A stretch of 64,000 bases of DNA from Pycnopodia helianthoides. Taxonomy: Eukaryota; Echinodermata; Asteroidea; Forcipulatida; Asteriidae. Of this stretch, positions 36,201 to 48,200 are shown one piece after another. The stretch is from NCBI GenBank assembly GCA_032158295.1, contig CM063262.1:4435394-4499393 (forward strand), read 5' to 3'. Positions within the stretch are counted from its first letter, which is position 1. Each line of letters begins with the position of its first letter. The notes beneath the pieces are model-generated. The model saw only the letters and a list, made by a program, of their open reading frames with translations, made no database searches and was not told the origin of the DNA. Position numbers and translations under genes: made by a program.

Positions 36201-39200
36201 TGGTTCTATTCCAAAGAAGGAAGTCATTTCTTTCGAAGTGAAACTCTTTAACAACGCAACTAGATGATCCAGGAAATATCGGAAAGTTATTTTTTTTAAA
36301 CCCTGGACTGAACAGCCAGGTTTATGTGAAAGACAAAGTACCTCATGTACAGTTTGTGTACATGAAATGCACAGTGGTCAGGATCAAAACTGAGAAAACA
36401 CTGATGACGGTCACCTGATTACAACTGAAAGCTAACACTGCACCAACGAGTGCTTCGTCTCTCATTTGACTCATCGGCCCTGGAGTTCATTTTGCAATCA
36501 AAATCACCTACTCCCATCTCTTGTCTTTTTTTAACTTTCTTACGATGGCCTCAAGTGTCAAGGTTTCACCGGGCTGCACCTACACATCTGTTATCTAGGC
36601 TACAGTCTAACTTCTTTCTTTTTTTCAAACAATTTTTAAAATCTTTTCCCAATTTTGTAATTGTGTAATTTGATCATCTTTTTAAATTTTGCATTCCCTA
36701 TATACACGTTTTCCTGTATTTCGAACCCTTGGTCGCCATGGGAAACTTGTTTTCAATGAATAAACCAAATGAATGAATGAATACAACTAAAAGCTTCAGT
36801 TCAAGTCTTTGTGTAACCTCTAGGGTTCTCATGCAAGACTGCTACCACTGTGTGTGAGGGCGCTGTAGCTTTACATACATGTAAGAAAATTGTGGGAGTT
36901 ATAACAATAGTGACTTGATTCAAAGTCTTTAAAGGAACATTACAGAATTGGTTTTTGCTAACAAAACAGTTGCTGGCAGTGTAAGCACTTTATGTAATCC
37001 ACCATATACATAAACTGACAAAACTGTAGAAGTTTGAGATCGATCGGCCATCTGGGTCACGAGAAAATAGTGAAAAACCGATTACACATTTGCATGAAAT
37101 CATATAGATTCAACAAATGAATAAAACGCTCACTGAGCGATAAACTCCAATCGGAAAATTAGATTATTCATTTCTCAGCAAATATGGCATTTCAGACAGA
37201 AATATTTCAAGGGATGTTTTCTACTATCATCATCATTAGACCGTGCAAGTTTTATGTAAATCTGTGATCAAAAGTATATTTTACAAGTTTTGTCCTTACC
37301 AATTCTGTAATGTTCCTTTAAGAACTACTAATGACCATCTTATAAGCAGCGGTTGTAGTGAGAGGATCATATTGGTGGTCACTGTTGCGGTTGATCACAA
37401 ACATGATTGGACATTGCGACAATTAGCCCTTCCCATGAAACATGCTAATTACATTCACGCCTGCATACACACATTATTTGTCGGCAAACGCCGTGGGCAG
37501 ACGCACAAACGCGTATGCGTCACGCCACCGTCAGCCCCCATACAAAAAGGCCCGGTGTTCCCTCATTTTGCCCACCAGTAGTGTTTGTGCGCATGTGGGA
37601 TGTATGTGCACAGACAAAAAGTGTCTTGTACACAAGTATCCTCAAGCTTTTGAGCTTCAGTGATTAAGTTAGCTTTTGAGAAGGCCTTGGTTTTATTACC
37701 AAAAATATGGTTCTTATCCTTAACTGTGGGATACCTTTTTTTTCTTGAAAGAGAAACTTTTTAAAGATGTGGTAATGCCATCACTCGGAAAATAAACAGA
37801 AAAATCGCTTTTTGTTTTTGCTAGGAGTTCTCGTGAACAGGGTTTATATAAATTGTTTATTATTCGTGTACATGTAAGTTCTTCTAAAAAAAATAATTTG
37901 TGAGGTCGGGGACATTTTCTCTTCAAGGGTGTGCACAACATGGGTATGATTGAAAAATATAGATATTTTATTAATTTATGATACTAATTTGAGAGGCTAA
38001 TCATTCTTACTCGCAGCTACGAGGCTGACGTGCAAAGGACTTGGCTATAATGTGTTTGAGCTGCAGGAATTTGGCAGCCGGCCACATCGACCCATATATG
38101 ATCACGAAGCACAGCCAGAGAGAGAAAAACCGTGGGCTCGGGGGAAAAACTCTTGCGGCATTTAACACGTTGACTGGCACCTACGAGTATATTCGTAGTA
38201 ACAGGTGTACCAGATTCTGCCACTACGAGTACACTCAAAGAGATTGAAAGGGCTTTGTATTGTTATGTAAATACACTGGCATCACTGAGCACGCAACACA
38301 TACGCTTCTGGCAGTGGTGAGGACATACATCCTTAGAATGTGTATGTTCATTTTTGGGGGTTGTATAGTACCTATTTGGTATGCACGCATGCCCACCGCA
38401 CTTGGCAAATGGGAACACCCTACGAATATATGACCGGCAGTCAACGTGTTAAGAAAGAACCAATGCACAACTCTGACCATAGCCGGGGAATCAAACCTAG
38501 GGCACAGTAGTGAGAGGCGAGCGCTTTAGCATTAGCCACCCAGGCCACCCTAAAAAACAAACTCCAAAGATTTACACATAACTAACGAGGTATGGTTGGA
38601 AAATTTCCCTTTAAAGTGTTTTGCCTGAAATTCGATAGTTTTTTGAGAAATTATCAGTGAAACAATTGGGTTTGATCTCATAATATACAAATGAGATAAA
38701 TCTTCTCGTTGTGTTTTTTCAAATTCAAACATTTAAATTATTAACCTGTGTAGGCTTTTTTTTTCTTCTTACTCCAATTATGGTCTTGCACTCAAAATTC
38801 CGGTCCGGTAAATATTTGGAGCTACAAGCTCTTGTTGGTTTTCCCAAAAGAATTCTAGCCCTGATGTCATGACCTTTATCCATACTTTTTCGGGAAATAG
38901 AGCACGTTATTTATTTTCAGGAAATCTAGCGCCAGCTTCCTTGTTTTACTTTCAAAATGATTTCCTCATTTTCACTGTTGAAGACAAAACACACAATCAT
39001 TAATGCTCTTTGCACTTCCTGTTACTCTGGTTTGCAACACTTACACATTGGACTGTTTCAAGCGTTTGTGCTACAGTCAGTGTCTTGTACATGTGTGTAT
39101 GTATTTCATGAAAGAGACTATAGTTTGTAACACCTAAGCTACACATTGGACTGTTTCAAGCGTTTGTGCTACAGTCAGTGTCTTGTACATGTGTGTATGT

Positions 39201-42200
39201 ATTTCATGAAAGAGACTATAGTTTGTAACACCTAAGCTACACATTGGACTGTTTCAAGCGTTTGTGCTACAGTCAGTGTCTTGTACATGTGTGTATGTAT
39301 TTCATGAAAGAGACTATAGTTTGTAACACCTAAGCTACACATTGGACTGTTTCAAGCGTTTGTGCTACAGTCAGTGTCTTGTACATGTGTGTATGTATTT
39401 CATGAAAGAGACTATAGTTTGTAACACCTAAGCTACACATTGGACTGTTTCAAGCGTTTGTGCTACAGTCAGTGTCTTGTACATGTGTGTATGTATTTGA
39501 TGAAAGAGACTATAGTTTGTAACACCTAAGCTACACATTGGACTGTTTCAAGCGTTTGTGCTACAGTCAGTGTCTTGTACATGTGTGTATGTATTTGATG
39601 AAAGAGACTATAGTTTGTAACACCTAAGCTACACATTGGACTGTTTCAAGCGTTTGTGCTACAGTCAGTGTCTTGTACATGTGTGTATGTATTTGATGAA
39701 AGAGACTATAGTTTGTAACACCTAAGCTACACATTGAACTGTTACAAGAGTTTGTGCTACAGTCAGTATCTTGTACATGTACTAGATGAAAGAGGCATAA
39801 CTGTATTCTGGGTTAAGAATAATTTCAAAAAAAAGGGTTGAGGGTGGCATTCAAAATGGTTTCTTTTCTTTTACCACTTTGGATCGGCATTCTGACAAAA
39901 ATGTGCCCAGCAGTGGTATTTGAAAAAATACAAATTCTGGAGCTCAAGAGTAATAATTTTCCTTTGAAACTATGTTGGCACGATGAAATCTTGACTCGAC
40001 AAAGGAAAGACAACAATGTTTCTCATAATTAGTTCCGGGATTTAATGTTGTCGCTTGAGAAAATACGAGTAGGCACTTACCACGACTCACAGAACCTCGG
40101 CCGTGAGCCACGGCCGATAATCTACCATGGTATGCTGGAATCTCGTGGCACCTTTTTGGTCCGAGTGGATGCGCGTTACGTTGTCAGCACATGCTTCCAA
40201 CATTCGTCCAAGTGTTTTCCATACATTGCTCAACGTTTTATCTATCGTTTAATTATCTGAGTGTGTTACTAACATGTCTTGGCATTGCCTGGGTTAATTA
40301 TAGCTTCTTTTGTTTGTGTAATTAATTAAATTTATCATTGGGTTACATCTACCATTGACGTACCAATTGACGTACACAAAGGATGCCGGCAGAAAAATTG
40401 ACACCCCCTCTAGGATGTGTGGTATGGTCCGGCTCAGAACATCATGCCATATGAACTGGCTGGTGGTTTCAATGTTGTTATAGGACAACGAAATATGTCA
40501 GGAAGTGCTGACAGCAGCTCTCATTTGAGGGCTAAATGAAACCAAAATAATCACTACAGGCGCATTCGACTTGCTTTCCTGATTAAGCCACAGGGTCTCT
40601 CTGGAAAGTAACCCGCCGAGATGAAGTTCATGACTTTGTGAACTTTCAAGATTGTTCATGAACAACCATGAACTGGGAATGCATGTTTGTTCTGGACAGT
40701 TCATGAAGTTTTCTTCGATTTTATTGTTCATGAACAACCATGAACTGAGAGGACTGAAAATAATCTGGAAAAATTCATCAACCAGTTGTCTCATTTGTTG
40801 TTCAAGATATTCATGAAACTGTTCATGAGCATCATGAAGAATTTTGATGGCCAGTACGTGAACTGATGTCAATCAAAATCATGAACCATTCATGGATAGT
40901 CATGAACATTCCGTGATCATCTCGCCTGGGAACTTAAATGACGTCACAACGGTGGATATACCAGAGCCAGCCACCAAAACCCTGCCCATGAAGATGAGTG
41001 GTGGAGGCAGATGTGGGTCAGTGGCATCACATTCATGTGAAGATAAAAAAAATGGCAAAGTGCAAACATAACAATACTTACCGTTGAATATTTTATTAAA
41101 CAGCTCTGGAAAAATCATACTTTTAGAACAGTAGGTAGTCGAAGTCCTTCCAGTTCAAAACGAGAATAATGGCCGCCTAATTATTTTGTTTTAAAGTAAG
41201 CTGTAGCATGCCTGTAAGACCTACAAGAGGGGGCGGAGTCGCCAATGTAAAGTGTAAACTAGGGTGTGGCTTACAACGCTTACAAAACAAAGCAGCCCGA
41301 CTTGCGTTTGCCCTTTTTGCTCGCACTCATACCACTCCGCTAATACACGATCTCCACTGGCTTCCTGTACGAAAACGTATCACCTTCAAAAATTGTTCTA
41401 CTTGTCCTCAAGTCACTCATCCACCAGACTCCAGGCTATATTGCTGACTGTTTGGAACGCCACGTCCCAACTCGCACCACCCGTTCGTCATCTGCCATAT
41501 CGTTCATCCGCCCAATAACTAAAAAGCATGCTGGGGAAAATGTCCTTTCCTTCATCGGCTTCAAAGCTCTGGAATGATCTGCCACAACCTCTCAGCGAAC
41601 TCCATCTCCATTTCTCAGTTCAGAAAGAACTTAAAAACTTACCTCTTCAACCATTCGTTTCTTCTACTCGTATGCGCTTTGTATCCTCGGGAAAAGGCGC
41701 TTTAGCAATTCCTAGTTATTATACCCATCTAGTAGTGGTGTGATCATTGGTAAAGAATGGGGGGTGTAGCACATGACCTTGACAAGGGGACGGAGTCATC
41801 AACTGTAATTTAAAAAACTAGGGTGTGGCATACCTGTCTATCACCAGGTAGTGGGGGTGGGTGCATCAATGGCTGTTTATCTACATGCTGATCATCGACA
41901 GGTTCGTAGATGCCGTCGTGGTCGGCATCGAGGGTTTGGTCCTCCTCGATGGACTGGTAGTGGGTAGTGATGCGGGCATTCTGCTCAGCTTGCTGGCGAG
42001 CTCTCACAACGTCCAGGCTCTCCCGGGCCGATACCTGAAAGTTATGAAGACCAAGGTCCAGAGGTGATTTGTCAACACTTCTAGGGAGAATATGCAGGGT
42101 TTGCCCTTAACTTTTTCAGTGACTGGCCAGCAGGACCAGTTAGCTTGTCATTTCACTAGTCCGCCACCTTTTTCACCTTTTTCAGCAGGACCACTTGGAG

Positions 42201-45200
42201 AGAATTTCAGGTGTTTTAACTGGCATTTGGCCAGCGGACCACTGTTAAGAGAACGCTGATAAGACCACATTTCACTGAGTGCTTTATAGACCCTTCTCAT
42301 ATGATGCATTTTTTACATGTCAGGCCAAGTTACACTTTTTAAAAGCTTTTTGTAAAGTAGCCCACCCTGTAATAAACTGTGCGATTCACTTGCCCCCCCC
42401 CCCAGGAAGTTTTAGTACCCAGATTTTAAACATGTTTTGTCATAAATGTATCTTTTTTAATGGTAGTGATCAAAACCAGTCTAATGGTCAAGTGCAGCAG
42501 CCGATTTCACGAAGCGCTAGGATTAATCCTATCTCGAGTTAGGATGAGTAACTCGTCCTAACTTAGGATGGGTTCAATGCGTCCTAACGTCTATGGATAC
42601 GGAACTTAACTCGTCCTAAGTCCTAAGATTTAATCCTAAGTTAGGAAGAGTTTGGTGAAATCAACGGCAGGTCACATTCAAACAACAAAATTAACTCAAA
42701 AACAAACTAACACATTTTTAAGAATGACCATGTTAAACGAGTAGGTTGCTTAGTTTTCAGTAGCCCACAGGGCAAGTTAAGAAGTGGTTGTTTCCTAGCC
42801 ATGAAGCAGTTTTTACTAGACAATGATGACAAGGCTAGGTTAAAGGTACACGTTGCCTAGGATCGGGCGAGTTGGTCTATAAAATGCGTTTGTAACCGTC
42901 TGTTATAAAATGCATTATGGTTAGAAAGATGTTTGAAAAGTAGAATACATTGATCCACACAAATATGCCTCGAAATTGCATGGTTTTCCTTTTACATCGT
43001 GAACTAACACGGTCAGCCATTTTGTGGAGTCAAAAATGGCCGACCGTGTCAGTTCGCAAAGTTAAAGAAAAAACCACGCAACTTCGAGGCATATTTGTGC
43101 GGATCATTGTATTCTACTTTTAATAAAACATCTTTTGAACCATATATAACAAACAACCTTATACAAACGCTTTTTATAGACCAATTCGCCCGATCCAAGG
43201 CAACATGCACCTTTAAGGGTGAGCCCTGCATGTACCTGTGTGTATGGAGGCTCTCTTTTCTTGTTGGGCCCAGTGTTAGTACCTTCAGGCATAAGGCTGG
43301 TTGGTGCACCTGCTTCTGCTTGCCCAGTGCTGGAAGTTCTGTAAAAGAAGTACTAACCAATCAATCACTTCAATTGATCATGTTTTAAATGTATTTAAGC
43401 GGTACATACATATAGTATGAAATGTACAGTGTATGATGTACACATTGTACCACGGTAATAGATTGTCAATTCTATCGGGCGAGAACCAATCACGTGATCA
43501 GGCGAAGTCCTGACCAATCAACCACTTGAATTTATCATGTTTTATACGCAGTCACATGAAATGTATGATCCATATGGTAATAAATTTTGAATTCTATTGG
43601 TCGAGAACCAATCATGTAAAGTCCTGACCAATCAATCACTTCAATTGATCATGTTTTGTACGCAGTACATGCTAGTATGAAATGTGTAATACATAACACA
43701 GTAACAAACTGTAAACTCTATTGGTCAAGAACCAATCACATGATCATGTGCTACTAAGATGCATGGTTCAGGGAACATGTACCCATGGGGTACATTACCT
43801 TGATCGTGCCCGCTGTTGGTCGTAGCCCTGGGTATGAGGTTGTACATTGTGTATCCATGGTTGTAGGTGAATAAAGAAATCATAATTGATTTCACTTTCT
43901 ATAATGTTTCCCCCTCCTGCAGTCTATTACATGTACCATGGTAAAACAAAACAATTGGTGCACGCTGTGTGATGAGATCCACAGAATGTTTTCACCCTAG
44001 GGGAGAAAAGGGTACCCTCGGCCCCGCCTCAAGTGCCATTTGCCCCCTAGCCTGCCTACATATAGGGTGTACAAAACACCATGGGCCCAATCACAGCATG
44101 CTTCATCTGTACTGATAGTATATTTTATCCTATTCGGGGTTCTGCCCAGGATTTCTTTAGTGGTGGAAAAATGTTTCCCTGGAAACCATTGCGAGATGGA
44201 TCAGTTACACGGTAGATCATATAAATAAACTCAAATCAGAGAAGTAGTCAAAATTAATGGCTTCGGATACCATGTTTTACTGGTAAACACCCAATTTGAC
44301 ATTTCGTTGAAAACCTTTGAAAGGAAATTGCAAAGTGTCATTTAAAAATTTTGAAAATGTGTGGTGGTCGGAAACAGAGAAAATTCCTACAGTGGTGGTT
44401 GGGGAATCCTGAGTGCCAGGCGGGTTTTTTCCGGCACCGACCACCGTGGGCAGGAACCCTGCCTATCAATGTAGACTGTGCAAATTTTGCACAAATATTC
44501 AATCATGTTTTAAGTGTACAATTTCCTCCTCTTCACTCATTAAAGCAACATTAACTGAGAACCCAAGCTGCCTAAAAATATTTTGAATATAAGCGCAAGA
44601 CTTGCATCATGGTCCATCAACATTATGTGGTCTGGATTTGACGAAACATTTCTGATGCATGTAGGATAATAATTGGTAGTACATGTACATTGTGTAATGT
44701 AGTTATCAAGTGCATGTAAACTGAATAAAAGAATGAGTTAAGCAAAGCCTTGGTAGTCTGTTCTTTTTAAACAAACCCAAAAATACCCATGTATAGGATT
44801 AAATTTTTTTAAAATTTGATTTGATCTCTAGCTTCTCTGCCATGAAAATAAGACTTGATTCAGTGATTATTAACTGTGCTCCACACCTACTTGAAACTGA
44901 TTTTTAAAAGGAAAATGATCACCGACCTTTCAATCGCTGACACCTCATCAGCTTCGTCTTCATTCTGTAGATCAGGCGGCTTGTACGGCACAGGTGGCGC
45001 TTCTTCATCGTCGTTGCCCACGGTGCCTGAATCCCCGCCCACAGCACCAACTTCGAGGGTGACATCTCTGAGGCGAGCGTAGCCGCTCTTCTCACCCCCG
45101 TCTGGAGACGAATCTCTTGCGGGGTGGAACTGCAAACTGCGCAGTCTCGCGTAGCCGTTCCTGTCGTCTTTGGTTCCGACGCTCGCGTAGGATGCGCTCT

Positions 45201-48200
45201 CGGTTTCCGTGATGCTGCCGACGACGACGCTCGCGTAGGCCTCATCCAGTTCCTCCTCACCAACGTCCTGCTGGTCGACCAACACCTGATCTTTGGCTTC
45301 TTTGGCTTCCGATCTTTGGCCCGTTTGATTTGCTTCGCTGTTGGTGACACAAGCGTACTGTTCGTCTTCCACTTCGCGATATCCTCTTCCTTGGAGGGCT
45401 GACGCTCCACCTTAGACATCCTGTTCGCTCCTTTGGTGTCGCCGATGACATCATAGGTGCGGTTATAATCGTCCTCCTCGTCCTCATTTGTGGGCGTGAC
45501 CGGCGCCATGGGGGTGGGCGGAAGCTCCGGGAGCCTGCGGTCAATCGTCGAGCTGCGGACGATTGCATCCTCAGGAGGCCCGTTAGTAAGTGATTTCTGC
45601 GACTGGACACTTCCTGTACGGACCTTGGGTTTACCATTCTGCGGAGCGGCTTGGGGTCCGTCAGACGCTGGTACCGTCAACTCGTCTGGAGTCGGACTCT
45701 TCTGAAATAAAACACAGTATCAAAGCCAATGTACAATTGTAGTGAGAGTTTGTGTTTTAATATGAATAATATAAACGCCCTCTTTTTATGCTCTTTCTGT
45801 TTGTTATTTAAAAATCAAAAATTCTGACAAGAGTTAGGGAGGAACAAATGTTCTTTTGTAATAGGCGTAAAAAAGCGTTGAAATTCATTTCCGAACTGGC
45901 TGAATATTAAAAAACATTAAAAAATTAAGCCGACAGTAAACACAAAAATATAATAACAAAATTAACCTTCTTTTCCTTGAAAATGTTAGCCCCAATTGCT
46001 ATCCAGGAAGAATGATTAACATCCATTTTGTTGGTGGAACTGTCTTCTTACCCCCTACAAAATGTAATACATTTTGTTTATTCCCCTACCCCCTACAATT
46101 TGTTTTACATTTTTCTTCAATTACGGTTTATGGTTTTGTTACTGTGAAGACTGGCTAATTGTGTTCTGTTTTTAATCGTGATCTATCCTGGAAAGTGTGT
46201 CTTCTTTTACAGGTCGAAGTGGGTAGTAATGGTCGAACAGTTAAACCGTAAGTCACAAGTTTCATTTAACCGTTTAGGAAAATAAACGAAGATGAACAAC
46301 CCTAGCAAGAATCGCTCGATTGTTTGGCATATTTTCTAGACTTCTACTCACCAATGGTACGATGTGCACTTCATTGTTAACAGCTTCAATTCCCCCATTT
46401 GCTTCTGCATCTTCTGTCTGGCCATCCCTGAAACAAATTCCAAAAAAAAAATAAGAAATTTCCAGGAGTACAAAAATCGACCGCGACACCACAACGTCAC
46501 CCACGACACATGTCTGCATGTATTTTAGCAATCAATCTAAATTACAATTAAGTACAGTATGTCAATGAAACTGCAGTGCAATGCTACAAATGCAATTCAT
46601 GAACAAGAAAATTGTCAGATTCGTACAAAGGTTGCCATGGAAAATGCAAAACGAAATTTTGGGAAATGGCTCTTGAAACTTTGAAAATTTTATGAAATCG
46701 TGGGATGGCATGTGTTATACAATACCACCAATTTTTGTCTGGATTGGCCCATGGCGAACGGTTTATTAGGATTAGAATTATAACTTGAGAGCGCCCTTAA
46801 TATTTTTGCTGGCAGCAGGACAGCTGAATAAGTTCACCTGGACATTCACTTATGTACCATGCTATATGCTTCGTTTCACCCATACAAAGAGGGACACAAG
46901 GAACTGCCAATCATGCCCTGTAATATCCCTTTTTCAGGGGGTTATCAGGCCTGGAATAACACGGAGGCCATGGCCTCCGTTGCCCTGGTCTTGGCCTTGG
47001 TGCCCTATCAAAAGTTTCCTATAGAATTTAAGATTTTCCAATCGAAGTGCCCTTTACAAAATGAAATTGCCCTTGCCCTCTCAAAGATGAAATTCCAGGC
47101 CTGGGTTATTGTGTTTAAAAAGCCTGATTCCACTCCTTTGTCCAGTTGTTATACAAAAGTGGCAAACAAGAATGGACAGGCTGCCACCATTGTTAGTGTT
47201 GTATTCGGCGTTCCGAAATCCCAGCATACCACTTCACAAAACTTTGCGCAACTGTGTAAGTCCACTTGTGCAAGATTTCTTGTGTTAGTGGGGCACAACT
47301 CACGCAATAAATGTTGCGCAAGTGGACTTACATGTACGCAGCTGCGTAAAGTTTTGTGAAACCAGCGGCAGGGTGTCACAGTAGTATTCTAATGAAAGTG
47401 AAAGGCCTCCCATAGCTAGCTAAGAACATAAATTTATAGCTTAGCGCATCACGAGATTCGTTTGATTTGTTTGTTGATGAGTTTACTGGCCCAACATTTT
47501 AAAAACCTCTGGCTTCTGGCCAATGGTGTTAAGTTGAAATGTCAAGCACTGCAAAGAAAGTGAATTAGGAAACACTTCATAATCGCAATTAGTAAACAAA
47601 ATTGTCTGTGATCTAAACAAGGAAAAGTGTTACGTGCGCGAGTCTCGTACGTTGATCATCACTGTGACATCACCAAAAACAGGTGCACCTTAATAATGAG
47701 TCACGTACTCGCGTAGGTAAGGACTGAAGCAAAAATTATTGTTGACCCTTAACCTTTAACCACGTTAACCCTCTCGTTACCAATAAAATCTCGTTATTAA
47801 TAAATTTGAGTTACCGTGTTAACAAGTAACTCACTGGCTTTCCAGCAATACCATTATTTTTTCCGTAGCTTATTCCAGTCCGAAGTTATCGGGAAATGGA
47901 GAAAGTCTACAAGACAAGGCCACTTCCATTTTTTTAAGACGTGTTTGTTAAGATACTCGTTTTAATTAACTTTGAAGAGAATCAGTTGTGTGCAAACATG
48001 CTCAAGAAAACGTACCTTTTGTGGATTTATTCATCTTTTCAATTAAAGTTAAGACCACGACAAGAAAGATCAAGTTTTATTCAACCCTAATACCGCCGAA
48101 TTCGCTGAATGGTTTTTTTTTAAAGTGTTTTTTCATGATTTTTCGATTGTGACCAACTTTACACGCAATTTACACGAAATATGTTCTGTCTGACACATTC

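Larger units (their letters stand above)
37322..40611. other. PAG1-like intron 6, remaining sequence
   Basis: Apart from the family O element and the 98-bp array, I see anonymous AT-rich sequence. A GC-richer patch at 37440-37600 shows no splice-flanked exon. Confidence 0.4.
42094..43229. mobile_element. MITE family M copy 1 with two nested elements
   Basis: The ends GCAGGGTTTGCCCTTAA and TTAAGGGTGAGCCCTGC are inverted repeats. An uninterrupted relative lies at 63050-63428. This copy is split by family I (42499-42668) and family R (42840-43216). It fills nearly all of PAG1-like intron 5. Confidence 0.8.

Noticed and set aside
44919..45375. First-frame continuation of PAG1-like exon 4 to a stop at 44919
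   Set aside because: It becomes rich in Arg/Thr/Ser without family motifs, while the other frame gives tyrosine motifs and the EEAPPVP segment.
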